A stretch of DNA of 37,678 nt from a bacterium HR30 (GTDB lineage Bacteria; Desulfobacterota; Binatia; HRBIN30). The stretch is taken from contig BEIG01000024.1 in NCBI GenBank assembly GCA_002898795.1, forward strand, positions 1 through 37,678, given 5' to 3'. A program made the translations under genes and the position numbers. Below, one piece after another: positions 9,901 to 18,099 of this stretch. The notes beneath the pieces were generated by a model. The model made no database searches. It was not told the DNA's origin and saw only the letters and a list, made by a program, of their open reading frames with translations. Within the stretch, counting starts at the first letter, position 1; each line of letters begins with the position of its first letter.

Positions 9901-11249
9901 GCGCTTTGGGTCAGAATTTGTTTCACTTCGTTCGCGGAAAGGGGGTAGGGAGTGAGCTCCCCGTGATCGCCCGGATAGCGGGTAAGACGACCTCGATCTA
10001 TTTCGTTTCGCGCAGCTGAGTACAGAAGACCCGCAATGCCAGCTCCTAACCCCGTAGCCTCACTCGAACATGCAGTGGAAGGCACAGAGACTGCGATATG
10101 CGGGCCATAATTCGTGCAGCCGTTGAGGTACAAGTAGGAAGGGGGCGACATGGCAAGACCACCAAGAGACGCATATCGGGTCACTGAGTTCACGACCACT
10201 GTGCGTTCGTAAGCTGCCGGGTAATTGTGATGGGCCGACTCCTCGTCGGCAGCCGAGGCAATGACGACGACCCCCCGTCGGTACGCGTAATCGATCGCCG
10301 CCTGACCGAAGCTCGAATGGTTTAGCGTCCCCAGCGCCTCCTGAATCACCAATGCACCGCTGTCCACCGCGAATAACACACCTCGAGCGAAAGCGTTAAC
10401 TTCGGCCACGAAGCTGTCTGCAACCCGCACCATTAAGGCAATGCAATTCGGGCAGGTGCCTACAGACCCACCATTGTTCGCCTCGGCCGTGGAGTCGTGA
10501 GCCTCTCCGGTGCCGTGTCCGTAGTCAACCTCGTCTAGGGGGTCGTTGTCGTCTTCGAAAAAATCCCAACCGGAGATATCGTCGATGTAACCGTTTCCGT
10601 CTCCGTCGTGCCCGTCGGAAAAAAGAAAAATCAAGTCTTCCGGGTCCAGGACCCCATTACCATTTTCGTCGCGCACTCGTGAGTCCCGCTGCCAACCTTG
10701 ACCCGCCTCGTAATCGCGAATGTTGAACACGCCGTCGCCATTGCGATCCCAAGGGTCCGCACTGTTCGATGCACCCTCCGGTATCGGCAGCTCCCCGCGA
10801 TTCAGGTAAAACTTTGCCACCAAGTCTGGCAGCGGCCGATGCCAACGAATCCCAGAATCTAAAATCGCGATCACAACATCGGGCCGACCTGTAGTGACCT
10901 GCCATGCCAGGTCCACGCTGCTTCCGGTGACACCGAATAATTCTTGAGCATTCCCATCAATGTCTGGATTGCCCGTTGTTCCGCTGCCGAGCTTCCAGAG
11001 GGAGCCCCCGGTTAGGTCGTTGGGTATCACCGGTGGGTTGGACTCGGGCAGGAAGAGATACGCGGCAAAATCGTCCGAACGAATACAAGGCCCTTCCAAC
11101 CGGAACACGGAACGCCCACCCTCCGGTAGCGCCTCCTGCCGGCAAGGGCGGGGATTGGCAGGGTATGGAAACTCACCCGCTGCCGACATTGCGACGCTCA
11201 GCACGCTACCCACCCAGGCCGCCAGCCACCATCCTCCTCGTACGGTCAT
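6912..11249 (-). CDS. Exported subtilisin-fold (S8) protein with FG-GAP repeats and C-terminal sorting-like tail
   Basis: This 1445-residue protein starts with a signal peptide (hydrophobic to about residue 24). An S8 subtilase domain spans about 120-510. The Asp (D131 in AILDSG) and His (H245 in YGHGT) are present, but the usual GTSMAAP serine motif reads SSEATGLGAGIAG, placing Thr399 where Ser is expected, and the oxyanion Asn aligns with Asp335. Three calcium-type loops (DRNGDG, DENGNG, DGDGNG) interrupt the domain. About seven to eight FG-GAP/VCBS repeats (GDLDRDG, GDVDGDG, ADLDRDG, GDIDGDG) follow to about residue 1200. The end is a Pro/Thr-rich stalk, a GDGC motif, a short hydrophobic helix and an Arg-containing tail. 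GGGAG precedes the ATG by eight bases. It is convergent with the gsp operon and is a plausible T2SS substrate. It may be an inactive, scaffold-like subtilase. Confidence 0.88.
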   Translation of the reverse strand: MTVRGGWWLAAWVGSVLSVAMSAAGEFPYPANPRPCRQEALPEGGRSVFRLEGPCIRSDDFAAYLFLPESNPPVIPNDLTGGSLWKLGSGTTGNPDIDGNAQELFGVTGSSVDLAWQVTTGRPDVVIAILDSGIRWHRPLPDLVAKFYLNRGELPIPEGASNSADPWDRNGDGVFNIRDYEAGQGWQRDSRVRDENGNGVLDPEDLIFLFSDGHDGDGNGYIDDISGWDFFEDDNDPLDEVDYGHGTGEAHDSTAEANNGGSVGTCPNCIALMVRVADSFVAEVNAFARGVLFAVDSGALVIQEALGTLNHSSFGQAAIDYAYRRGVVVIASAADEESAHHNYPAAYERTVVVNSVTRYASLGGLAMSPPSYLYLNGCTNYGPHIAVSVPSTACSSEATGLGAGIAGLLYSAARNEIDRGRLTRYPGDHGELTPYPLSANEVKQILTQSADDVNFDARPEMGLPQNYRVGFDLPQGVQSQRFPSIAGFDQYFGYGRINARRAVEMIQQGRIPPEAEIESPQWFTLVSPDAGTLSVTGRVAANRARSFQWQLAVAPGVQPREEEFSVVATGSEVRARSGLLGQIDLHALASRMPYGVSGAPATEDGSPDPDRFTATVRLRVIDDEGNVGEDRRAWFLHRDPKAWPGTPRMLNSDGGAGPLFVDLTGDGKDDLLMATSDGSVHVFTGPSLDEAPGWPVHTDLMEVHTDSPAFRSGEVPHPYTPILGMPAVGDLDRDGSPEVVAADLYGKVYVWDRNGRRRPGFPVRTRLEFSFPLRSEREEIPEMRLVPDRVHRLDPDNRLARGFISGPVLGNLDGSADGSLEIIAGAMDRHIYAWFFDGRPVPGWPVLLKDPAKVAAVDPVTNRVRLTASAGQRMGTKIIVPPSLGDVDGDGLLDVVAVVNEAYRERPNAVITNVVLNFLQVGGVLESGNTRLYAIHSSGVNRGSNPLLFGWNPDAFLTGWPVRLAMLTTELLPVVGTGSNGPPALADLDRDGRSEVAAFSMLGPAYVFRGNGESFLENERGSIPRTLQADRLGPESPAVDSPSYPALGAPVIAEMLGVGRGYHLLAPAAGLGKFLDANLPARQFPAENHLNLWEIAQSDGSPASGGFRPAFPQLVNDLQFFVAPIAVDITGDGVAEAIWGSGVYDLRAVDPFGAVPPEWPKFTGGWSIGSPAAGDIDGDGTLEIAAVTREGYLFVYSTSGSSCGYLPWRQYHHDPWSTGNYETDAWPPAPPVGRLDLVAARELRIVLGDTPGDDQFCGTLARIDLRVSSSPILDATMFERASSLVVKLGDAAPGRGRPLTISATLPDSLNGRVYIAARAEDEAGNRSAIVQFGTLELPRAEPTPSPTPTTSFTPAQTPTFTPTLTQVLEGTGTPTHSTRSTPTSTPAGSNPSPTQSAAPGTDVREAEGDGCQVQERATGGWAWAIFAGFIGLTAGRMRSGRDGLG

Positions 11250-11382
11250 CCATGCGTCTCCCAGAGCGGGCCGATATCAAACTGGAGGCCACGAATCCAA
11301 CCAGGGGGCCACGAATACCCTTCGGTAGTTTCGCAGCGCTATTCTTGCAAACGGCGCGAATTTTCGCTTTCGGGCGCGCAGG

Positions 11383-12207
11383 ATGGAGCGGCTGATTTTC
11401 ACGGCGCCAGCGGTTACGCTCGGAGAGCTAGTGTTTGTCGCGGTCGCGGTCGTGCTCGTTCTCTTTATTCCGCTGCTAATCGGATGGGTCAATGCACGGG
11501 CGGCCAGCGCTCTAGCGCAACCAAGTATCGAGCCGGAGATCGGAGCAACTACCAAGGGTACCGAAATGCCCCCGGTAGCGTGGCAAGCCGCGCCGGAATC
11601 GCCTCCCTTGGAGTGGCCTGTGAGCCCTCCCGCTCCGTCGTTAGACCCGTGGCACCCCGACGAAGACGTTGCAGCCTACGGGACCACGAGCGAGCTTCCT
11701 GCGCGTTTTCAACCGGCCAACGTTGCGATGCAAGAGAACAATCAGGCTAACGCGCCCCAGCCAAGCTTGCCTCCACCTTTGGGCGCCATTCGCGACTGGC
11801 TTGCTCCATCCGGCCAGTACACGTCGCTCCCCGCCGTGTTTGTGTCGGAGTCGGAAGGCGCAAACACGAGGCTCGAGGACTTGCGTCACGTAACCCTCGC
11901 CACTTGGCCTGGAGTAGCTCGGGCGTGGCCTGCCGAGGTCCATGAACTCTGGGAACGTGGATTGAGGCTGTACGAGAGGTGGAAATCATCTCTTTTGAGC
12001 CTCTCGCTTCCGCTTCCAGCGGAGAGCCGGAGCTACACGCTGGCAAGGATCGAGACCGATGGAAGTCTTTTTCGCTTTCACATCCTCGTGTTCGATCAGC
12101 TCTGGCCCACTCAGCTCGACGAGGCTTTGGCCGTCTGTGTCATCGATGTCCGTCCAGAACAAGGCCCGGTTTCCTGGTGCGTGGTTCCGCCCGTGGTCAC
12201 GGCTTGA
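11383..12207 (+). CDS. Membrane-anchored protein of unknown function with Pro-rich linker
   Basis: I do not recognise this 274-residue protein. A hydrophobic segment at about residues 13-35 looks like a single N-terminal membrane anchor. A long Pro/Ala-rich, probably disordered linker follows to about residue 145. The C-terminal part (about 150-274) contains aromatic-rich helices (LATWPGVARAWPAEVHELWERGLRLYERW) and beta strands such as SYTLARIETDG and FRFHILVFDQLW, so it appears folded. It is divergent from the S8/FG-GAP gene across a 133 bp spacer. The next plus-strand gene starts about 155 bp downstream, so co-transcription is uncertain. Length and codon use support a real gene. Confidence 0.65.
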   Translation: MERLIFTAPAVTLGELVFVAVAVVLVLFIPLLIGWVNARAASALAQPSIEPEIGATTKGTEMPPVAWQAAPESPPLEWPVSPPAPSLDPWHPDEDVAAYGTTSELPARFQPANVAMQENNQANAPQPSLPPPLGAIRDWLAPSGQYTSLPAVFVSESEGANTRLEDLRHVTLATWPGVARAWPAEVHELWERGLRLYERWKSSLLSLSLPLPAESRSYTLARIETDGSLFRFHILVFDQLWPTQLDEALAVCVIDVRPEQGPVSWCVVPPVVTA

Positions 12208-12334
12208 TCTCTTTCGACCTGGGATTCAAGGCGCTAAAGTTCGGCGCGCTCGCAAGGTCTTGTCGGTACACTTCAGCACGCTCATGGTCCAAAGCGAATG
12301 CCTTAGCCGCAGAGAGATCAGTTACCACTGTCAC
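12197..12334 (-). CDS. Possible 45-residue small protein
   Basis: A minus-strand frame starting with GTG at 12334 encodes a 45-residue soluble peptide (MTVVTDLSAAKAFALDHERA, then a basic C-terminus ending in EIKP). A GAGGA motif at 12342-12346 (complement) sits seven bases before the GTG, which is good ribosome-binding spacing. The deduced composition looks protein-like, and the ORF fills most of the 156 bp gap between two plus-strand genes, overlapping the upstream gene by 11 bp. I recognise no family. It may equally be a chance frame. Confidence 0.25.
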   Translation of the reverse strand: MTVVTDLSAAKAFALDHERAEVYRQDLASAPNFSALNPRSKEIKP

Positions 12335-12363
12335 GGGACGTTCCTCGCAGTCCCCGCGGAGTG

Positions 12364-13884
12364 ATGGCCGAACTACGTTTTTCGTGGCGACTAGGGCAAC
12401 AAGCCAAACGACTAATGGAAATGATTGCCGCCGCCCTCGTCGTGGCCTACGTCCCCGGATTTGTTGCCGCAACGGAAATGATCCCCGCTTCGGCACCGGC
12501 CCATGACTTGAGCTTAGCTCGTGTGTTGGAGCGCGGCGTGCTTCGCTGGGGGGGCGACCTCCAAGGTGGAGAGCCTTACGTCTTTCGCGATCCGACGAAT
12601 CCGTCGGTGTTGGTTGGGTTCGAGGTCGAACTCGTTGACGCGGTAGCGCGCACGTTAGGGCTAAAAGCCGAGTTCGTTCAAAACGATTGGTCCACCCTGC
12701 TCTCATCTCTTGAGCGCGGGAATTTCGACGTCGCCGTTAACGGCATCGAAGTGACACCTGCCCGCGCCGCGGCTTACGCTCTCACGCGGCCCTATGCCAG
12801 CTTTCGGGAAAGCTTACTTGTGCGGCGCGACGATGCACAGAAATACCGCGAGCTCGAACACTTACGGGGCCACCCGGTTGGTACGTTGGCCAACTCGCTT
12901 GCACATGAAATCCTACGCGCGAACACAACGGCGCGAATTGTCCTCTACGAGGGCGTTGATGAACCGTTGACCGACCTTTCCGTGGGCCGCATCGACGCTG
13001 TGCTCATCGACGACATCATTGCACGGCGTTACTTGCCCGGGCATCCAAACCTGTTGGAAGTAGCGCAGGTTGCCGTGGGAAGTTACGCGATGGTGCTGCG
13101 TGCCTCCGACCTTGCTCTGCGTGACGCCCTCTCTGCAGCGCTGGATACCCTCGATCGCAGCGGGGAACTGCACGCCATCTTGCAACGCTGGAACATTGAG
13201 CCGGCTCAAGACCATCCCACCACTGCACGTCCGGCTGGCCCGCTCGTTACGCTCACCCAACAAGCAGAACTGTTCTTCCGGGCCGCTGGCGTCACGCTGG
13301 TGTTGTCAACTCTGGCAATGATCGTGGCCATCGCTCTCGGCTCGCTCCTGAGCGTTGCGCGTCAGTACGGCGGGGCAGTCCTCGCCACGCTCGCACAAGG
13401 TTACGTGGAGTTGTTTCGCGGAACGCCGGTACTGCTGCAGTTGTACGTTCTCTATTACGGCTTGGCACCGCTGATGGCTGTCGACGCTTTTACCACTGCC
13501 GTCCTCGGTTTGGGCATGAACTACGCTGCCTACGAAGCTGAGCTCTATCGAGCCGGGTTCCAGGCGGTCCCCCGTGGCCAACAAGAGGCTGCCCTTGCTT
13601 TAGGGATGTCACGCTGGCTTGCCTTGCGGCGCATCGTGCTGCCCCAAGCAATTCGCGTAGCACTTCCGGGCATGGCCAATGATTTCATTGCGCTGTTGAA
13701 AGATTCCTCGATTGTTTCCGTTATCACGGTTGTGGAACTGACAAAACAAATGACGATTACCGCGGTCGACCTTCGGAGCTGGCTGCTTCCCGGCGTGTTT
13801 TGTGCGGCGCTCTACCTCGCCATGAGTATTCCGCTCTCTCGGCTTGCCTTGCGGTTGGAGAGGAGGCTCGGGAAAGGCCGATGA
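12364..13884 (+). CDS. Fused substrate-binding protein and permease of a polar amino-acid ABC transporter
   Basis: One polypeptide of 506 residues combines two usually separate proteins. The N-terminus carries a signal-anchor-like segment (about 18-38). A type II periplasmic binding domain (SBP_bac_3 family) spans about 50-275, with the typical GFEVELVDAVARTLG, NGIEVTPARAAAYALTRPY and GTLANSLAHEIL motifs. A HisM/GlnP-type permease domain (about 290-505) follows, containing EFFRGTPVLLQLYVLYYG-like sequence and the EAA loop GQQEAALALGMSRWLALRRIVLPQAIR. The start is uncertain: ATG at 12364, or 12415/12421 closer to the hydrophobic segment. It overlaps the ATPase gene by ATGA. The substrate is probably a polar amino acid; the exact one cannot be read from sequence. 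Confidence 0.92.
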   Translation: MAELRFSWRLGQQAKRLMEMIAAALVVAYVPGFVAATEMIPASAPAHDLSLARVLERGVLRWGGDLQGGEPYVFRDPTNPSVLVGFEVELVDAVARTLGLKAEFVQNDWSTLLSSLERGNFDVAVNGIEVTPARAAAYALTRPYASFRESLLVRRDDAQKYRELEHLRGHPVGTLANSLAHEILRANTTARIVLYEGVDEPLTDLSVGRIDAVLIDDIIARRYLPGHPNLLEVAQVAVGSYAMVLRASDLALRDALSAALDTLDRSGELHAILQRWNIEPAQDHPTTARPAGPLVTLTQQAELFFRAAGVTLVLSTLAMIVAIALGSLLSVARQYGGAVLATLAQGYVELFRGTPVLLQLYVLYYGLAPLMAVDAFTTAVLGLGMNYAAYEAELYRAGFQAVPRGQQEAALALGMSRWLALRRIVLPQAIRVALPGMANDFIALLKDSSIVSVITVVELTKQMTITAVDLRSWLLPGVFCAALYLAMSIPLSRLALRLERRLGKGR

Positions 13885-14636
13885 TGCCCTCTGGCCTCCT
13901 CCGTGTCCAAGACATCCGGGTCGTCAGCGACGGTAAAGTGCTGCTGGACGGCATCTCGTTCGAGCTCGGGCGGGGCGAAATCTTGGCGGTTGTGGGCTCC
14001 TCAGGCAGCGGCAAAACGACTCTCCTGCGTACAATCAACTACCTGACACCGCTTACGGCCGGAGAAATCAACGTTGACGGGATTAGCCTTCACCCGGGTC
14101 TTTGCGAGCGCCGCGATGCCAAGCTCCTAACTCGCTTGCGGCGTACCGTGGGTATGGTGTTCCAACACTATCACCTCTTCCCGCACTTTTCCGTGCTGCA
14201 GAACTTAATCGAGGCGCCGGTCCGAGTTCGGGGTCTATCCCTCATCGAGGCTCAAAAATTGGCATGCGACGGACTCGAACGTTTGGGTATCGGTCACTTA
14301 GCCGAGTCCCTTCCGCACCAGTTGTCCGGAGGAGAACAACAACGCGTTGCCCTTTTGCGAGCACTGCTGATGGAACCGAAACTGCTGCTGGTTGACGAAC
14401 CTACATCGGCCCTCGACGCGGCCAACGTCACCCACGTTGCTGGCCTGCTCCGTGAATTCGCTGCCCGCGGCGGCGCTGTGCTCTTAGTAACGCATCAACC
14501 ATCATTGGTTCGTAGTGTATCGCATCGAATTGCGATTCTACGCCAAGGTAAGCTCGTCGCTTGCGGTGCGACGCAGGATCTGTATCCCAACGGACCCGCG
14601 GCGGCTTACTTGCAACGGGAAACAGTGTCGGCGTAG
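13881..14636 (+). CDS. Polar amino-acid ABC transporter ATPase (GlnQ-like)
   Basis: This 251-residue ATPase energises the fused binding-protein/permease encoded just upstream. It has the complete ABC set: Walker A GSSGSGKT (39-46), Q-loop in [10 protein letters not shown] (about 94-102), signature LSGGEQQ (148-154), Walker B LLLVDEP (168-174) and an H-loop His in VTHQ. The [11 protein letters not shown] stretch is characteristic of the polar-amino-acid ATPase family. I chose the ATG at 13881 because it overlaps the preceding stop codon (ATGA) and follows purine-rich AAAGG; an upstream open frame is a shadow of the permease. The closely related GlnQ, HisP and ArtP proteins cannot be told apart here. 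Confidence 0.93.
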   Translation: MMPSGLLRVQDIRVVSDGKVLLDGISFELGRGEILAVVGSSGSGKTTLLRTINYLTPLTAGEINVDGISLHPGLCERRDAKLLTRLRRTVGMVFQHYHLFPHFSVLQNLIEAPVRVRGLSLIEAQKLACDGLERLGIGHLAESLPHQLSGGEQQRVALLRALLMEPKLLLVDEPTSALDAANVTHVAGLLREFAARGGAVLLVTHQPSLVRSVSHRIAILRQGKLVACGATQDLYPNGPAAAYLQRETVSA

Positions 14637-14692
14637 CCCGGGTAGCTTCCCAAAGGCCGCTCACAGGGTGCCGCAAACTGTGGCTTCACGCG

Positions 14693-15880
14693 TCAGACCA
14701 TTTTCGTGGTCCGATATTTCACGTGGAGAGCGTTCGGTGACCGAAATGCCAGCCCAACGACTGCGTCTTGGAAGGAATCATCCTGGACCAAGTCCGGCAG
14801 ACGCTCGAGGAGAACCTCGAGTCCAATACGCGCTTCGAGCCTTCCCAGATGGGAACCAGCGCAGTAATGTCGGCCAAAACCAAAGGCAAGGTGACCTTCA
14901 GTATCGCGGTGCAAGTCGAAGCGATCGGGGTCCGGGTAGCGCCGTTCGTCTCGGTTGGCAGAGCCCAACGCCACGCTAACCAACATCTTGCGCGGGATGA
15001 CCGTTCCCCCAAGCTCGGTGTCCATGGTGGTCTCGCGGGTCACGTACTGAACGGGCGACTCCCAGCGCAATGTTTCCTCAATCACCTGGGGCAGCAGCTC
15101 TCCGTCTTGCCGCACTGCGTCCATCGCCTCAGGGTGAGTCAGTAAGGCAAATAACGCACTGCCGAGAAGCCGGTACGTCGTTTCCGCACCCGCCGGCACC
15201 AACAGGCGGCAAAAGCTCAGTATTTCTTCATCGGTGAGCTGTTCCCCTTCCACGCGCGCTGTTGCCAGCAAGCTGATGAGGTCTTCTCCCGGCTCCCGCC
15301 GACGGTGCTCGAGAACCGGTTTCAGGTAATCCACAATAGCTTGGGCCGCTGCAAAGGACCGCGGGGGGTCGTCCGCAATGCTGATCAGATCCAGCGCCCA
15401 ATGATGAAACTGCTTTGCATCTTGTTCCGGCAGCTGGAGAAACTGCTTGGTGAAAACCTGGATTGGGAATAGGAACGTGAACTCCTCGACGAGTTCGGCA
15501 TGTCCACGGCTGGCAAAGCGATCCACCAGATCGTGTGCCGTGGCCCGGATTGCTTCCGGAAGATCACCACTTGTCAGCGCCCTTGGCGTGAGGGCCGGCG
15601 TGATCAAGCGCCGATGCCGAATGTGTTCCGGTCCGTCCATTTCCAAAATCGTCCGGCCCAGCACCAGACCAATACCCCTCGCATTGGCCCGCGAGGAAAA
15701 GCGCTCCGAGTCCCGTAAAACGGTCAGGGCGTCTTCGTAGCGGGTTACCAGGTAATGCTGACCAAAAATTCCATCGACTAGGGCCACCGGCCACTCGTCC
15801 CGCAGCCGTTTGTAGACTGGGTACGGGTTGGGAACGGGGCTCATCATCGTGCCTCCAAACAACTCCACGGTGGTCGGCAT
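14693..15880 (-). CDS. Cytochrome P450
   Basis: This 395-residue soluble bacterial P450 is a haem-thiolate monooxygenase. Motifs in order are the C-helix segment HIRHRRLITPALTP, the I-helix oxygen-activation motif AGAETTYR, the K-helix ExxR in EETLRWESP, the PDPDRFDLHRD region, and the haem loop FGFGRHYCAGSHLGR with Cys340 as axial ligand. The size and lack of a membrane anchor indicate a class needing a separate ferredoxin/reductase, which is not in the window. I chose the ATG at 15880 because GGAGG lies ten bases upstream; an ATG at 15913 in the same frame would add 11 residues. Its substrate is unknown. It lies downstream of and on the same strand as the sigma-54 regulator, with a 433 bp gap. 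Confidence 0.95.
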   Translation of the reverse strand: MPTTVELFGGTMMSPVPNPYPVYKRLRDEWPVALVDGIFGQHYLVTRYEDALTVLRDSERFSSRANARGIGLVLGRTILEMDGPEHIRHRRLITPALTPRALTSGDLPEAIRATAHDLVDRFASRGHAELVEEFTFLFPIQVFTKQFLQLPEQDAKQFHHWALDLISIADDPPRSFAAAQAIVDYLKPVLEHRRREPGEDLISLLATARVEGEQLTDEEILSFCRLLVPAGAETTYRLLGSALFALLTHPEAMDAVRQDGELLPQVIEETLRWESPVQYVTRETTMDTELGGTVIPRKMLVSVALGSANRDERRYPDPDRFDLHRDTEGHLAFGFGRHYCAGSHLGRLEARIGLEVLLERLPDLVQDDSFQDAVVGLAFRSPNALHVKYRTTKMV

Positions 15881-16313
15881 GATCTCACAACCTCCCTCGA
15901 TCTGGGTTTCCACCTGGGCTTCGGCAACCAGCGCCTGCGGCGCGCAGCTCGTCGACCCAGGGGCTCGATCTCAAGCGAACGTCCTAATCATACGATTGAT
16001 TGATAATCAAGCACGGTCCTTGCGCTGGGAGGCCACGGGGTCATTGGCTGTTCTCCGGGTGCAGAGCGCGTGTAGCCGAACAACTTTCGCAGCGATGTGT
16101 CCGCTTCGCCGCCAGCCGTCTTTCAAATGGCAACACCGCTCCCGTTCTCCGTGAAAACAGGCGTGTGAACAAACCGGAACGATTGGGCAGGTGGACTCTG
16201 AGGCACGACGCTGCTTCGGTTACCCCTACCGTGCGGCTCTCCAGCTTCGCCCAACCGTGAGTTCCACTCCTTCCTTGGCTGGTAGGCTCACTGCAGACAT
16301 AAGAGAGGCCATC
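15881..16313. other. 433 bp intergenic region upstream of the P450
   Basis: No convincing gene is present on either strand; short open frames give peptides I do not recognise. The only notable element is an AT-rich patch around 15985-16010 in an otherwise GC-rich stretch, containing the near-palindrome described separately. This is the expected location of the P450 promoter (minus strand) and of any terminator for the sigma-54 regulator, though I see no clear stem plus T-run. Confidence 0.5.
16000..16010. promoter_or_regulatory. Perfect short palindrome upstream of the P450 (candidate operator)
   Basis: TTGATAATCAA is a perfect five-base inverted repeat around a central A, within an AT-rich island about 120 bp upstream of the P450 start. 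An overlapping copy of TTGAT lies four bases earlier (15996-16000), giving a tandem TTGATTGATAATCAA pattern. TATGAT can be read on the minus strand just downstream as a possible -10. The regulatory role is inferred from position and symmetry only. Confidence 0.3.
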
Positions 16314-17984
16314 CTAATCCAATCGAAAGCGACGGGGATCCACGCGAAGCGTTCGCAACAAGCGAGTAAAGTTTCCACGCGACATACCCAGCAACCTCGC
16401 GGCTTCGGCACAGTTGCCTTGGGTCTGGCGTAAAGTCGCCTCGACTCTTCGCAGCTTCTCCATACGCAAGCGGGCGTGCAAGCTCAGACCACTGAGACTT
16501 TGGCCTGCATCCAGGTCAGCCAAGTCTTCTACGCGGAGTACGGGCTCTACCGCGAGTAACACGGCGCGCTCGATGACGTACTCGAGTTCGCGCACATTCC
16601 CCGGCCAGTCATAAGCCTCGAGCTTTTCGATGACTCCTGGAGCCATCCCTTCTATGCGTTTGCCATAGCGATCGCGACTTTTGCGCAAAAAATGCCAAGC
16701 GAGTAGTTCCACATCTCCAGCTCGTTCGCGTAGTGGCGGCAAATGGATCGGCAGGGCCGACAAGCGGTGGTACAAGTCCTTGCGGAAATCTCCAAGCCTG
16801 ACAGCCTCCTGTAGGTCCCGATTGGTCGCGGCAATCACGCGGACATCGACTTTCTTTGTCCGTACCGAGCCAACTCGCTCGATCTCGCCTTCTTGCAAGA
16901 CACGCAAGAGTTTGGCCTGGATCGTGTGCGGTAAATCACCCACTTCGTCCAAAAACAGCACACCTCCGTCGGCACGCTCAAAGCGGCCGACACGGGCTTC
17001 CGTTGCACCCGTAAATGCTCCCTTTTCGTGGCCGAACAGCTCGCTTTCGGCGAGTTCTCTCGGGATGGCAGGACAATTGACTGCAACCCAGGGGCCACCT
17101 CGGCGCTCGCTCAAGGCGTGAATCGCGCGAGCAAGCAATTCCTTGCCTGTGCCGGTTTCACCGGTGATCAGAACAGGGGCACGCCCCGCCGCCCATCTCT
17201 GTGCCAAGGCCAAGGCGTGAAGGAAAGGAGCGCTTTGACCTACTAGTTCGGGGAAAAGACCAGCCTCGGTAGGCGACCGCCCGAGAACAATTTTACCGGC
17301 AGCCTCTGGCACATTTCGGCCCCGACCAGGCTTCGGCCCAAACGACGGCGGGATCGAGTGCATGCGCCGGTACACGAACAAAGCGATCGCCAAAGACGCA
17401 GAAACCGCAACTACTTGGCAAGCCGTGTTCTCGTTGAAACAGCGCTGAACGTCTTCCCGTGGGGCGCACAAAAGCCCGGTTAATTCACCGAATGCAATCA
17501 GGGGCAAAACCAAGACACTGTCCGAAAACGTTCCGTCGCCATCCCTTTCCACAAGCATCCTCAAAGGCAGCCACGGCAGATATTCGGCGCAAGCTTCTGC
17601 GATGTGAGAAGTGGCGAGCACGCACGGGGCGTTGCTCAATGTGAGGGTCGTTGGTTGACGACCACCACAGTAACCATTCGCCTCAACGTATCGAAAGGCC
17701 TGACCCTCTCGGAGATAAAACGCGACCCAACTAAACCCCAGGGGAGGCTGACAGCAAACCGCGGCGACCTTTCCCACGATGTGCGACACGTCAAGACCGT
17801 CTCCCACTTGCGTTCCACGCACCGTTATCAATTCCATGAGCGACGCCAGGCCATCGAGTGGTGCCCTCGGCGGGCGGAGCGATTGCCCGACGAATTCCGC
17901 CCACGTACTCACCCACCTCTCATGACCGCTCTCCCCGCGCTCCTCCCGTGATTCGATTTCATAAGGTGCACTGCTTCTGAACAT
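16314..17984 (-). CDS. Sigma-54-dependent enhancer-binding transcriptional regulator
   Basis: This 556-residue bacterial enhancer-binding protein activates RNA polymerase carrying sigma-54. The N-terminal third (about 25-205) looks like a GAF-type sensor domain, with no two-component phosphoacceptor visible. The AAA+ core has Walker A GETGTGKE (275-282), an intact GAFTGA loop (322-327) for sigma-54 contact, Walker B GGVLFLDE (340-347) and an arginine-finger region near [10 protein letters not shown] Fis-type helix-turn-helix ends the protein (about 525-548). I chose the ATG at 17984 because GGAGGAGGG lies immediately upstream at good spacing; a longer frame to 18143 would add 53 residues. It probably senses a small molecule, and the downstream P450 is a candidate target. 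Confidence 0.92.
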   Translation of the reverse strand: MFRSSAPYEIESREERGESGHERWVSTWAEFVGQSLRPPRAPLDGLASLMELITVRGTQVGDGLDVSHIVGKVAAVCCQPPLGFSWVAFYLREGQAFRYVEANGYCGGRQPTTLTLSNAPCVLATSHIAEACAEYLPWLPLRMLVERDGDGTFSDSVLVLPLIAFGELTGLLCAPREDVQRCFNENTACQVVAVSASLAIALFVYRRMHSIPPSFGPKPGRGRNVPEAAGKIVLGRSPTEAGLFPELVGQSAPFLHALALAQRWAAGRAPVLITGETGTGKELLARAIHALSERRGGPWVAVNCPAIPRELAESELFGHEKGAFTGATEARVGRFERADGGVLFLDEVGDLPHTIQAKLLRVLQEGEIERVGSVRTKKVDVRVIAATNRDLQEAVRLGDFRKDLYHRLSALPIHLPPLRERAGDVELLAWHFLRKSRDRYGKRIEGMAPGVIEKLEAYDWPGNVRELEYVIERAVLLAVEPVLRVEDLADLDAGQSLSGLSLHARLRMEKLRRVEATLRQTQGNCAEAARLLGMSRGNFTRLLRTLRVDPRRFRLD

Positions 17985-18099
17985 GGCCCTCCTCCGCAGG
18001 TGCAAAGAATCGGCCTTCCTCGAAGCAAGTGCCTTGCCATCTTCCCAATCAACCTCTGGCTTAGTCACCACAGCGGCAAAACTTAGGTACGAAAAGTTC

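Noticed and set aside
8353-10019. Several plus-strand open frames opposite the large S8/FG-GAP gene
   Set aside because: They are shadows of a long, motif-rich minus-strand gene and encode no recognisable protein.
15944-15958. GG-N10-GC spacing on the minus strand upstream of the P450, resembling a sigma-54 promoter
   Set aside because: Only the two invariant dinucleotides match; the rest of the TGGCAC/TTGC consensus is absent.
16201-16213. GGCACGACGCTGC on the plus strand resembling a -24/-12 element
   Set aside because: The GG to GC spacing is nine instead of ten and it would drive transcription antisense into the regulator gene.
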